Shown: piece after piece, positions 12,444 to 23,272 of the stretch
Position numbering within the stretch: the stretch's first letter is position 1
Layout: each line of letters starts with the position of its first letter
Assembly: GCA_949130485.1 (NCBI GenBank)
Contig: OX422184.1
Span: forward strand, 11,911,996 to 11,975,995
Reading direction: 5' to 3'
Origin: Agelas oroides
Lineage: Eukaryota > Porifera > Demospongiae > Agelasida > Agelasidae
DNA: 64,000 nucleotides
The notes under the pieces: generated by a model
Databases searched by the model: none
Told to the model about the DNA's origin: nothing
The model's input: only the letters and a program-made list of their open reading frames with translations
Made by a program: the position numbers and the translations under genes

Positions 12444-13880
12444 GTATGTGCTGGTATGGGCGTTACCAGAAATTAATACTGTACTAGCGGACATGACACG
12501 GACTTCCTTGGTTGACGGAATAACTCCATTTTGTTTTACGTGTGCCAATAATATACGGTTAGTTTGCGGAAAATGCAAAGAGACACTAATTTTGAGAGTA
12601 AATTCTACCTCAGCGAAGCAAGCACGCCAGTCGCCACTCTCCAGGGTTTTACCGCGCTCTGCATAACCACGGCTCTGCAGACGTCCTGGGTGTTGGGCTT
12701 GGCCATCGCAACCGCGAACATGGCAAGCTCCGAGTGAGCGCCGATCGTGAGCTCCCAGAAGGTTGCTCTATGAGGTGGAGCGTCTTGTGGCCAAGAGAAG
12801 GAAGGTAATTAACCACTGTAGTCTTTATGTGTGCCTTTGAATTCAGTGGTGGAGATTATAAAGCCATAAGCACGTTGACGTGCAAGCACTAGCTATACAT
12901 GTATAATTATAGATAGCTAGCCTGAGGGTAGCCAGTCTCTAACATTTCTGTGCTGTAGGAACTGATGAGTGCTTAGTCCTCTGGAGTGACTACCCCAAAT
13001 GGTAGTCACTTATATGTAGACTGTTGAACTAGGATCACGATTTTTGATCAGTGGAAATTGTGCTTGATCGGTTGATCGTTCCCTTCCGAAGCTCTTGATG
13101 GCTTGATTTACAGTGGTTCAAAGGACAAAATGGCAACCATGCCTCCCTAGTGTCATTGATCTGTTGTTGGTCACAACAAAGCTTCAACAGGTGACATATA
13201 AGTGACCACCTCTTGCTACCCAAAAGAATCACCCACATGGGAAGCATTAATTTTGTGAACGGCTGCTACTCCATTAAAACCAATACATGTTATTGGCATG
13301 GCTATAGCCTCCACCAGAAGCATGACAGTGCGATACTATAGAACAATGATCTTATCATTGGGCAGCTGTTTTGGTGTGACAATGAATTGTATTATATCTT
13401 TTACAGTGCTTTTGAAGCTCCCTGCCCAGCCTATCGTCTGGTATATATAGCAGATAGTATCAGCGATTCCATTGCTGAAGTACATCGAAGTCTGCTGAAC
13501 TGATGCTAATAAGCCTTCGCTGAGATGATTTGTTGGCAAGATGCTAACATCTCTATAACAATTTATCAATATTGAATTAGCAAACATTATTATGAATCTT
13601 TTTTATGGTGAAGATTACACATGAAGCACCTTATTATAATAGCACACGCTTGTCTGCCTGAGCTCACTCATCACAAGATTACAAGTATACATATATATTG
13701 CCATAGCAACATGCAGACAGGTATGGACAAAGCTCTAGTAGTATACACACATGTATGAGTCTTTTTAGTACTGTTTTGGCCTTGTTGGGCCTTATCAGCA
13801 GAGTACAACACAATAGAACCACAAACTTAAAAATCAGTGATTTGCTGCTGCGTAACCCTGTACAGTACTGTTTTCTTGCA
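12444..13880. other. No recognised gene
   Basis: Short open frames only; no motif, element terminus or tandem array noted. Confidence 0.4.
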
Positions 13881-13899
13881 ACCCTACAGGCATGTTTTG

Positions 13900-14345
13900 T
13901 GCATGCATGTGTGTGTGTGTACTGCATGTGTGTGTGTGTGTGTCTGTGTGTGCGTGTGTGTAGGTGTGCGCTTGCATGTGTGTGCTCTATGTGGGTGTGC
14001 ACTTGCATGTGTGTGCGTGTGTGTGTTCACTGTGTGTGTGCATGTGTGCTCTGTGTGGGTGTGCACTTGCATGTGTGTGCACTGTGTGTACTCTGTGTGT
14101 GTGTGTGTGGGTGTGCTCTATGTGGGTGTGCACTTGCATGTGTGTGCGTGTGTGTGTTCACTGTGTGTGTGCATGTGTGCTCTGTGTGGGTGTGCACTTG
14201 CATGTGTGTGCACTGTGTGTACTCTGTGTGTGTGTGTGTGGGTGTACGCTTGCATGTGTGCATGTGCATTGTGTATGTGTGTGTGCATGTGTGCTCTGTG
14301 TGAGTGTGCGCTTGCATGTGTGTATATATGTGTGTACATGACCAA
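13900..14345. repeat. TG-rich compound minisatellite
   Basis: A 440-bp TG-dominated block with higher-order repetition: a unit containing GCTCTGTGTGGGTGTGCACT is seen several times, and about 14000-14110 reappears at 14130-14240. All frames stay open because of composition, giving Cys/Val/Met-rich or His/Thr-rich translations that should not be taken as proteins. Confidence 0.9.
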
Positions 14346-14420
14346 GTGTGGGTGTGTTTGTGCATGCATGAGAGAGAGGTAGAGGGACGATTACGTAAAG
14401 CACATACTTTCAAGTGTGTG

Positions 14421-14462
14421 TAGCCTCATTCCCAGGTGCCAACGGGCCTGGCAACGAGGCTA
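14421..14462. mobile_element. 42-bp mini-element with RecQ-element termini
   Basis: TAGCCTCATTCCCAGG at the left and CCTGGCAACGAGGCTA at the right form an inverted repeat with only about ten bases between. The ends match those of the transposon at 17736-23344. No convincing 9-bp target duplication flanks it. Confidence 0.7.
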
Positions 14463-14476
14463 GGTGAGTGTACACA

Positions 14477-14954
14477 TACAGTGGAACCTCGCTTAATGAA
14501 CACCCCTCAATAGCAGACATCTACTATATGACAGACATTTACAAAAATTCCAACTGTCCCTCCATTCACTTTGCAACCCCTGAGTAACGGACATCCCACT
14601 ACTCCATATAATGGACACTTTTCACACTCCTAGCTGTACGCAAACAATACTTAATGACCCTGAATAAGCAAACACTCATTGACCTTTCTGCAAGATTTCC
14701 ACCATCGCTGCTGAAGTTAAAACTTGACATTAGATTAGCGCTGTTACTCATAGTACTAGCCTTTGGTTAGCCTTCCATGCTAGCGTACAGTGAGGGAAAG
14801 CTCTGAAAACATGACCACACTGTGTTCAACAGCCCGATTATGAATTACCACGCCTACTGGGAATGTACCATAAGCCCCTGAGTTAGGGAGACATTGCTAT
14901 AAGGGACAAAATGTTAACTCCCAATGGTGTCCACCTTGGAGGGGTTCCATTGTA
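14477..14954. mobile_element. Tigger/pogo-like MITE
   Basis: TA followed by CAGTGGAACCTCG at the left and GGTTCCATTG followed by TA at the right give short terminal inverted repeats and a TA target site, as in Tc1/mariner-pogo non-autonomous elements. The interior has no transposase. Confidence 0.7.
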
Positions 14955-16289
14955 CACATATATTCAGTGCCATCACTTGCCTTGGTGCCGATCTCCCCTG
15001 TCTAGATCTGCCATCTCCTCCAACAAAGGCTGTGGTGCAACCCACAATGCAATTGGATGTGAGCACACTTCCCCAACAGCATCTCACTCTTTCCTGAGGC
15101 AACCTGGCTTCTCAACCTGCCAGCATGGCAGGCTAGATTGTCAGCCACCTGGCAACAATCTGGTCGAATAGCTACAGCCTTGTCAGCTATGCTGTTATTG
15201 AGCAGTGGGATATAATCCCTCGACTTTGAACACCGAAACAGGAGCTGGTTAGGCACACTCAAGCTTGAAGATAACTTCATCAGCTTGGAAATCTTGTACA
15301 TGAATCATGTAAGGTACAGCTTTGCATGCAAAAGGCTGAGACTTCTACAGCCTCTAGTGAGCCTGCCAAGCAGAAAAGGAGCCAAAGTCGACCTGATAAT
15401 TGCATACATCCTAGAGAGAACATAGAAGTTGCGGTAAAGGGGAGGGAGCTGACTCTCAGGACCACTAGCAACTCTAGCCTGCCGGCAAGCCAGGAGAAAC
15501 ACAGGACTGCACTTTTCACTGCCGTGTTCACATATTTCTATGACGTAATTTGTCTGTCAGGACCAAAATTTGGGCCAACTTTGACGGCTCGGCGAAATAT
15601 CGTCGCTCGAAATGACTTGAGCTTTACTTCTGTCTTCTGCTCGCAGAAACACGCAGCTCTCGGTTTCAGTGATATCCCTTCTGAAATTCGGACATACCTA
15701 CTTTATAATCAGCACTAAAACAAAGGTATAGAGAAAATACTAATGGTCAGAATAACGATGACAAAGTTAAGAAGCCTATACTCGGCAGCCATTCAGTTAC
15801 CGTAAACTATTGCAATATCCTCCCGTACTTCCGCGTTACGAATAATAAAGTTAAGCCAGCCTGAATCGTTGAGTGGGCAGTGATTAACCGGATTAATGGA
15901 TGTTTGAATCGCTAGCTCCATATTATGTTTCCACTTGCACGTGTTGAGCTTCATTAGGGGAAATGCCTTTTTAATTTTTCTAATGCCTACCCACCTCCCC
16001 ATGTCCCCACCCTTTCTGCTTATGCAGAACCTAAGCCCAGCGCGCAGAGACACTGTTTTCTGCGCAGTGCACACTATGATGTTATCAAAAGTGTACTAGA
16101 GGGTTTTACCTTGTATATCACGATTATGTGAATGATGGCAACAAACTTTCAACACAATAATAGGCGACAAAAGACAGGCAGTTGTACAAAAACTGAGGAG
16201 TGACAGAGAAATTTTTTGCCATGTGCTAAGGGTGAAAGGTTGATGAAATAAGGTCAAAGTTTACCACACCACTCCCAGTGTCTCACGAC
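14955..16289. other. No recognised gene
   Basis: Overlapping frames of 62-130 codons on both strands (for example 15326-15718 plus) carry no motif I can name. Confidence 0.4.
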
Positions 16290-17735
16290 ACGCATGAAGA
16301 GAGGTATTCAGGCCATTGAACTCGCCACCCAGAGCGGGTGACTCTACAAGGTGCAGATGTTGTCTTGGGTCCGGCCTGTTGACTGTTCCTCTTTGTAGGG
16401 CAGGGTGGCATTCAGACAGCACAGTAGAAGGATACATCTTCTACAGCAGTAGAGATGGTGTATGGTACAACACTACGTCTACCTGGAGGATTTTTCGCTG
16501 CTTACCCTACACTCTCTCTGATTGACCCCTCTGACTACGTATCCCAGCTCAAGGCCCACATGCAGCTTATACGTCCACCACCAAGGAACACAAGTGGTAG
16601 AGCATCCAAACATGAAGAGGGGTTGTGTTGGGCCTTCAGAGCAGCCTTCAGCTCACAATGGAATCGCTCAACCATGCCGTTGAACTGGGGATGGTAGGCA
16701 GTTGTACGAGCTCATTTTGATCCCAGTAGAGTCATCACTGTATGCCAATACTTCGATCCGTTACGATCGTGGAGGGGACACTGAAGCCAGCAATCCAGCC
16801 ACTGAGAAAGGCTTTAGCAACAGCCTCTGCAGTTATAGCAGTGAGGGGAATGGCTTCTGGCCACCTTGTGAACTGGTCAACGCAAGTCAGCAGATAGGTG
16901 AATCCTAGTAGGTCAATGTGGATGGAGTCGAATCTAGCATCGGGTGTTGGGAAGGGGGAGAGTGGAGTTGTTGAATGTCATTGAATCTTGGAACGCTGGC
17001 ACTGGAGGCAGCACGTATCCATCTGCGCACATCAGTGTTGATACCTGGCCACATGTACCAGTCAGTGATGAGCCTCTATGTTGCTCGAATCCCTGGATGA
17101 GAGAGTCCATGTAAGGAATCAAACATGGTGCGTCACTACTGAAGTGGGACGAGAGGGCACTGGGAGCCTGTAGATATATCACAGAGGAGGGTGTCACTCG
17201 ATGTGTAGCTGGGAGGACAAGGCACTGGATGAAGGACGTATGATCCCAAGCTGCAGCATGTGCTCAAACACTTGCTTGGCCACACTGAGATGTTCCGGTG
17301 CAATGTTATCTTTTCCCACTCCTCTCATAGCCCGTCTATTTGCCCCAAGGACACTAGGAACCCTTACCTCAACCTGTTGTCGGGCTCTCACTAAAGTCTG
17401 TTCTCCAGACAACTCTGTCATGCATGACGTCACTCACCACATCGAGACCACAGGCCCTCCAGTCTCGGCTCGCCCCAGACGCCTCACCTTGGATATATAG
17501 GTGAGTAGCTGCATCAACCAGTTTGTGTTGCAATCAGGGGGAGAAGGAGGTATGGTGCTCACTTTGGACTCTGTGTCCACCAGAAAGTGTGTCCCTGTGT
17601 GAGTGTCACTTACGTAAAAAAGGCGACAGATTTGGGCTGGGAGCACCTGTTCACCACTAGTGTCCGGCCTGGGAGTTTCCCCAGCTGCAAGGGTCCGTGC
17701 ACATCTTGGCCGCCTCACCAAATTTAGTGTGGTAC
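16290..17735 (-). pseudogene. Gypsy retrotransposon pol remnant, rearranged
   Basis: Read on the minus strand from right to left: a retropepsin-like stretch (RLFYVSDTHTGTHFLVDTES, about 17640-17570), the lead-in to reverse transcriptase (FEHMLQLGIIRPSSSALSS, about 17275-17205), an integrase zinc-binding region (GIRATQRLITDWYMWPGI, about 17090-17030), the integrase core (DARFDSIHIDLLG, then ARTTAYHPQFNGMVERFHCE, to about 16640) and a C-terminal TRSGWRVQWPEY near 16320. Reverse transcriptase and RNase H are missing between 17194 and about 17150. Two internal modules are on the opposite strand: HHIETTGPPVSARPRRLT at about 17430-17490 and VYGTTLRLPGGFF with YVSQLKAHMQLIRPP at about 16455-16620. 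Stops and frameshifts are frequent, so this copy is dead. Its gag part continues at 23354 beyond the inserted DNA transposon. Confidence 0.85.
17727..17735. repeat. Target-site duplication, left copy (GTGTGGTAC)
   Basis: The nine bases GTGTGGTAC immediately precede the left terminal inverted repeat and recur at 23345-23353 immediately after the right one. Flanking TA could extend the match to 11 bp on one reading, but nine keeps the two termini symmetrical. Confidence 0.9.
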
Positions 17736-17806
17736 TAGCCTCGTACCCAGGCCGCTCAAAAAATTAAATAAAACAGCCTGGTATCCACTGTTTGCGCACG
17801 TGCGGC
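17736..17806 (+). repeat. Left terminal inverted repeat
   Basis: 71 bp, starting TAGCCTCGTACCCAGGCCGC and ending GCGCACGTGCGGC. It aligns with the reverse complement of 23273-23344 with only a handful of differences in the A-rich middle. The repeat is itself a potential hairpin: TACCCAGGC near the outer edge is complementary to GCCTGGTA about 35 bp further in. Confidence 0.95.
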
Positions 17807-17935
17807 GGTTACGGTACACTTCCGTAAAATTGTACGGTTTTTATGTAGCCATTCACGTGACCATATCCGGACAAAGAATGCAATGTAGTATACGTACCCA
17901 CGTCTTATTATGTTTACTCGCGTTCGATCGCCGAC

Positions 17936-20900
17936 ATGCCTATTCTTTGTAGACTCTGTCTTTGCGAATTCGCTTCCAAGCGAGCCGTCGCTCTCTTCAG
18001 CGAAGTGGGGCTGCAGCAGAACTGGCCTTCTCATCTGCGCGAGCTGCTTCGCGTGCCTGTTTCCATTGAAGATGGACTATCCCAACATATCTGTCGCTCC
18101 TGTTCGGGTAAAGTGGAGACGGTCGAGCGCAAGCTTCAGGCCCTACAGCAGCAAGCTCGGGAGAGCATTGAAAAGATCATGCAGGCTTCTAGCAGAAAGT
18201 GTACCAAGGACACCAGTAGCGAGACAGGCGTTTCTCCATCCACCGCTAAAGCCCGTCCTCCAGCTAAGCGCATGTACTCAACAGGGGCAAGGCAGCTGTT
18301 TCCTTCAGTGAGCGAAGAAAGTTCGGGTAAGAAATGAATACAAGACAACAATGAAGTTGATTAAAAGCTGTTAGAGTACAAGTTTGCAATTATTCTCTTC
18401 TCTTTAGCTCTTTGTTGTCCACTGGTTGAACTTGATCTCAACTGTTCAGCTGCAACACAAGCTCCAACTACATGTAAGAGAAAAAGATCATACTTACTGT
18501 GTGTTAAACAAAGATCATACAGTTTCCTTTCCAACTGCAGCTACTTGTACTGTGAATGAGTCTGTGGCAGCACCCCGAAAATCAGTTACGGTATTTGTTA
18601 AATATACGCCAGTCACAGGCAGTCTTCCACTAACTTATTATATACACTACTGCATCCGCTTTTTTTTCCAGATGACAGTGGAAACACCATCTAGATCTGC
18701 CCCATTCCACACGCAGCTTGATGCTAGCCTCACCCAAGTGGGACGGGCCTTGGCTGGAGGTAACCTGCAGGCAATAGCAAAGGCAGTGTTCACCAGTGAT
18801 GGGTTGAGAAAGCAGTTATTGCAAAAATTCACAGATGCCCTAAACAATGAGGTCACTGAGTTGTGCAAAAAGCGTGCCAACCCACCATCTTTGTTCCGTC
18901 GAATTCCCATTGAAAAGGTATCAGACTTCAGGTGGTGTGACTGCATCGCTGAACTGAAGTTGAAGGCCCCAATCCTTCTGGAGGTGGTATCAGCACTAGT
19001 AAGCTGCAATGACAGCCGTAACAAACAGAAGCGTGGGGATGTTCACAACCCTGGGATCTGCATGGCAATCGCTATACTCCTGAAAGAAAGGAACAGAGAG
19101 ATGTGTGGGATTCAAACCCTGGTCTCACTGGTTTTGTTCACTTCACGTGTACAAAAGCAGGTACATGTACATACAAATGTAATATTGCCTGCAATATTAA
19201 TGATAACTTGCACATTTTTCCTAATTGTCAAATAGGTTTACACTCGACTCAACCATGTAAATGCCTCAATCAGTTACACTGCCACTATTCAAGCAGTTGA
19301 CGCAATCAGCAAGCAGCACAAACTGCCAGTCAACATGTGGGTCAGAGAGGGTGTGGAGTTCAAGTTTGTTGGTGACAATGTTGATAAAAAGAGGGGCGTA
19401 CGTGACATCAGGACAGACTGTCATGGGGAGATGAAGCACATGTTCAGCATACTTGCAGTCCGAAGCCGTGTACCTTCTCATCTTGCACACTCTGGTCCGG
19501 AATTAGATCTAGCTGACCTTTCCCCCTCCATGGTTCTCCCAACTGCCCGGGACATACAAGAGATACAAAACAGTCTTGTCATCCTTGTGAGCCGTATTCT
19601 TTGTTGCTACATGAAGTGCCTCTCATCTTTCTCAAGTCTTGTGCCTGGTCACATTCCTCATGAACACTCCAAGGAAATGGCTTGCAAGTCTGAGGTTGCA
19701 GTTCTTGATGTCCTGTCAAAGAACGAGGCTACACACAGTGACATGCTGGACATAATGAAGACACTACAAGGCTACCGTGGAGAGGAGTTTCCCAATGACA
19801 AGAAGGTTGTCTCAGGAGGAGATCAACTGACGTGTGAAAGGGAGGCTAATGCTCGACGTCATATGTTGGATGGTAACACTCCTCGTGAGCGTCTTGCACT
19901 TTTGGAGCCAGTTTGTGAAGACTGGCATGCTCTCATGTGTTTCCTTTGTGTAAGTTTTTGCGTGATTTCAAAGTGGTAGTTAACACAAATGCAGCAAGAC
20001 AAACTTACAAATCATTCTTACCCAATAAATATGCATTTGCTTTACCTTGAATTTTACACACTAACATACAGGTTATCTGGAAAACACTGTATAGCACAAG
20101 TTCCAGGGACCATGGCATACTTGGGCACTTTTGTAGTCTGCTTGGACGGCTGCCACGTGCGAAAGATCCTAAAAAGGATTTTGATGCCTGCCTTGATGCC
20201 TTGTTTACAGTTTTGAAAGGTCACTTTGTTGCAGCTGCCTGTTGTGAAATGGGCATCACTTCTCCCAATGATACTCCAGAGGCATTAATTGCAGTGCAAA
20301 GTGGTTCACCTGCACGACAAAAGCAGTACATATATGGCATAGCTAAGGCAGTAGTTGCAAAGTGTTCATTGGTTGGAGAGGCTATTCTTCTTCAAAAGAT
20401 ACCAAAAGGTGATGATCAAATAAACAACTATGCCCGTGTGTTGTGTTATCTTGGATCTCTAGCACTTGAATTTAGTGATGCATGGACAGAGGGAGATGGG
20501 GAGCGAATATGTCGCTGTTGGAGAGTGTTTCTCTTGCACTTTCGCATGAATGGAAATACAAAATATGCATGGGAAGCTCTTCGTCTACAACTACAGTTGC
20601 TGTCACTTCCCCCTCAGTTGAGCATGCAGATAAAGTGGAATCGCTGTGTGAATACACATGGAGGGTTGGGACGAAACATCCCTTGTGATCTCCACAATGA
20701 GCATATCAACAAGCTGTTCAAGGAAATCATAACAAACATGGGTGCGAACCTGACAGACGAAGCCATGCGACGAGCAGCACGATCTGTCACAACACTTCGT
20801 CAAATGCGAGACAATTTTGACAAACTGTCAGGAGTCCCTGTGGGAACAAGTGCTCATAGCACTCGACCAGATGACAGTGATGTTCTTCGTGTTGCCTCAG

Positions 20901-21190
20901 TTGTAATGAGGGATGACATATTAAGCAAAAAGTCAGGACGCTCACACTCAAGATTCCAGAAGATCTCAGCAAATCCTTTGTCAAAGTTGAAGAAAGAGAA
21001 ACTGCTAGACTGGATAAAGAGAAAAGTGAAGGAAACAGTTAAGTACAGGGAGCCACAAGGGGAGGGGAATTTGTCTGACTCAGATGCAAGTGATGGTGAT
21101 GAAGAAAGAGATAATGACGATGAACAGTTGAGTAATGACCAACAACCTTCTAGTGATGACCATTCAGATGATGAACTATCAGAACCATGA
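17936..21190 (+). CDS. DUF6589-type putative transposase with ZAD-like zinc module, 942 aa, six exons
   Basis: Proposed exons: 17936-18326, 18408-18473, 18541-18590, 18672-19160, 19236-19949, 20072-21190. All introns are GT-AG and 67-122 bp, and the joined frame has no stop (942 codons plus TGA). Residues 5-56 form a ZAD-like module with CRLC near the start and CRSC at 53-56, followed by a probable helix rich in Glu/Lys/Gln. The core has FKFVGDNVDKKRG (Asp379), then GGDQLTCEREANARR (Asp528) and CEDWHALMCFLC (Asp561), the order seen in DUF6589 proteins, plausibly acidic catalytic residues. Near residue 759 comes NTHGGLGRNIPCDLHNEHIN, the hallmark C-terminal block of that family. The last 40 residues are strongly acidic. 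The likely role is DNA binding and strand cleavage at the element's termini, in the nucleus; the catalytic role is inferred from family and context. The start at MPILCRLC is chosen because it places the first cysteine pair at the N-terminus. The gene appears intact. Confidence 0.88.
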
Positions 21191-21279
21191 CTATTTCCTA
21201 GATCTGTGTGATGGTATGTTATTAGATGTGTGATTGTATGTTATTAACTTACCGAGGTTTTTGAGGTCCACACTGCCAA

Positions 21280-21285
21280 TTTATT
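21280..21285 (-). terminator. Poly(A) signal AATAAA of the helicase gene
   Basis: AATAAA on the minus strand about 180 bp beyond the helicase stop codon. It lies inside the short region shared with the 3' end of the convergent gene, so the two transcripts probably overlap. Confidence 0.55.
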
Positions 21286-21457
21286 TTTTAACAAAATATA
21301 ATAGTTGATTAATACAGTTGCGTGACTCTCTTTCCCATGCTACCTCTGCAGTGCTTGTACATACTTTGCCACTAAACCTCGTTTTATCAGCACTGTATTC
21401 TTCATGGGGAGAATAGTCTAGCAGCTGCAATAACCAAGCATTTGCATTGAAGTTTCA

Positions 21458-21463
21458 ATTAAA
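21458..21463 (+). terminator. Possible poly(A) signal ATTAAA of the DUF6589 gene
   Basis: ATTAAA variant signal 268 bp after the stop codon, at the edge of the helicase coding region on the other strand. No canonical AATAAA on the plus strand was seen in the intergenic stretch. Confidence 0.35.
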
Positions 21464-21465
21464 GA

Positions 21466-23161
21466 TTAATCAGATTTAGCAACAACAGAGGCAGCACAAA
21501 CATCACAACACAACAAAGGATCACGGCAAGGAAGAGTCTTAATTAACATCGGATCAAAGTAACGTAACAACTGCACTCTACGACACTCTGCTGTATTCTC
21601 CGCATAACGTCTGACAGTGGCAAGCTCTGCATTTGCAGCAACACTTTGGTCCTTTCGCAAGGGAACATCGGATGGTCTCCATAACACAACTGACTTTGCT
21701 TGCTCTCCACTTCGTCCACCACGTCCGCTCTCCTGGAAATAATCTTCAATACATGTGGGTGCTCCGTAGTGCCAAATGGTGTTAACACCAACCAAGTTCA
21801 CACCCATGCCAAGGGCAACAGTTGCGAAAACAACACGAACAGTTCCATGAGCATCTTGCAAGCTCGCATGAATAACTTTCTTGTTATGGTCTGGTGTATT
21901 GGCATGGTACATGCCAAACAGTCTATTGTCACTAATCTGTTCTGTACCAGGTGGATAGTAGCTCTCCGTACCCAGTGTATACAAGAAATGAGCATACAAG
22001 TAAGCAACAGTATTTAGTGACCTACAAAACACTATCACCCGATTAGCTTTGTTGCGCTCAACTCGTAGTGACTCCACAATAGGTTGGAGATCGTCGTCAA
22101 TTGTTGAGCGTTGTCGAACCTCATAATAAATGTTTGGACGATCAGGTGAAATACAAACCATTTTGCAGCCTTTCATGTCTAATTTGTCTATCACATCATC
22201 CCGGATAGTTGGAGTCACAGTCGCTGTCGCAGCCAGAATGGGGATACCAGGAGGCACCAAGGCTCGTATTTCATGGAGTCGTCCGTACGTTGGCCTAAAC
22301 TTCAGACTCCTGTACGAACAACAGAAATGCAGGTAAAATCTACATCTCTCAACACAAATCAGCAGCATAACAACAAACTGCAGTGAAACTTACCACTTTG
22401 AGACACAGTGCGCCTCATCAACTGCAACAGCTGCAACTCGTTCAGACAACGGAGGATTTGGGAGTACTGCTCTTCATTTCTCAACTCCAACAATGGCTTC
22501 TGGTGCACTGAACAACAAGCTGAACTTGATGGCACGAAGTTCACTCACTGTAGCCTGCAGGTAGGTTTAGGCAAGCGTACTGAAATTATGATTGCGAGTC
22601 ACGAGAGCAATAGAATTTTAGTAGGAGTGTTTGCATAATTTACTCCGGATAACTGTACAATGTAGTTGTAGGAAACTGCCAACAATTCGTTCCCAGGCTT
22701 TTCCCTCTCCATTTTTGCATATTGTAAGCGATCAAAACCTGGACGGTGGGAAAGCCTGGGAACGGCGGTACGTTCAACTATGAATAGGTAAGCAACACTA
22801 CCTGCAAGTCAGTGCTAACACCAGGGTGGCCACTGACAATAGCTGCCATCACACCGCGTTCCCTCAGGCTGGTAAAAATGTTCACCATCAGTGACACCAA
22901 CGGCGAGATGACTAAAACAACGCTGTAACTCCCCTCTCCGCTCCCAACGTTGCCTCGCTTGTGGTCCAATACAAAAGGTAGCACCTCGTAACACACCGAC
23001 TTACCGAAGCCGGTGGGGAGCCACAAGAAAACGTCTTTCTCTTCGTATATGTAACGTACAGCCTCCAATTGTTGGGGCTTGAGAGTTAACTCCGGCCTTC
23101 CGATTCGCGAAAGTCCGTATGAAATAGAATCTTCAAACGCTTTCTCACTCGCTGCCATCAT
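21466..23161 (-). pseudogene. RecQ-family DNA helicase with one in-frame TGA
   Basis: Three exons on the minus strand: 23161-22802, 22554-22394, 22309-21466 (GT-AG introns of 247 and 84 bp), 454 codons before the final stop. An upstream in-frame ATG at 23209 would add 16 residues; I prefer the MMAASEK start. Helicase motifs in order: LKPQQLEAV (motif 0), LPTGFGKS (Walker A, residues 48-55), VISPLVSLM (Ia), DEAHCVSKW (II), FRPTYGRL, ATATVT (III), VIVFCRSLN (IV), ATVALGMGVNL (V), QESGRGGRSG (VI), then CRRVQLLRYF and CCDVC of a RecQ zinc-binding region. No RQC or HRDC domain follows. A TGA at 22476-22474 interrupts exon 2 (GVEK-stop-RAVL), where RecQ relatives would plausibly have Trp (TGG). Everything else is intact, so either one recent mutation inactivated this copy or the base is wrong. 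The partner gene converges on it. The role would be 3'-5' unwinding during transposition or repair of the donor gap. Confidence 0.9.
22688..22764. repeat. Hairpin related to the element termini inside helicase intron 1
   Basis: CGTTCCCAGGCTTTTCCC pairs with GGGAAAGCCTGGGAACG about 40 bp further on. The core matches the element family's terminal motif but lacks the outer TAGCCT. It lies wholly within intron 1 of the helicase. Confidence 0.7.
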
Positions 23162-23248
23162 ACTGCCATATTCGACGATACGGAAATGAAACGGGCGTAT
23201 ACGAAACAATTATACGAACGCATTTACAAACAAACGCGGATTAAACCG

Positions 23249-23271
23249 GATCCCCAGGTTTTTCTGGGGAT
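23249..23271. repeat. Short hairpin beside right TIR
   Basis: ATCCCCAG and CTGGGGAT separated by six bases form a perfect stem immediately inside the right terminal repeat and just upstream of the helicase gene. Confidence 0.7.
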
Positions 23272-23272
23272 G

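Noticed and set aside
13755-14413. Long open frames (up to 182 codons) through the TG-rich block
   Set aside because: All frames on both strands are open because of dinucleotide composition; the translations are Cys/Val or His/Thr repeats without domains.
18408-18670. Alternative transposase start at ATG 18672 with the first three exons ignored
   Set aside because: The three upstream exons join in frame with good GT-AG borders and contribute a coherent zinc module, so the longer model is preferred.
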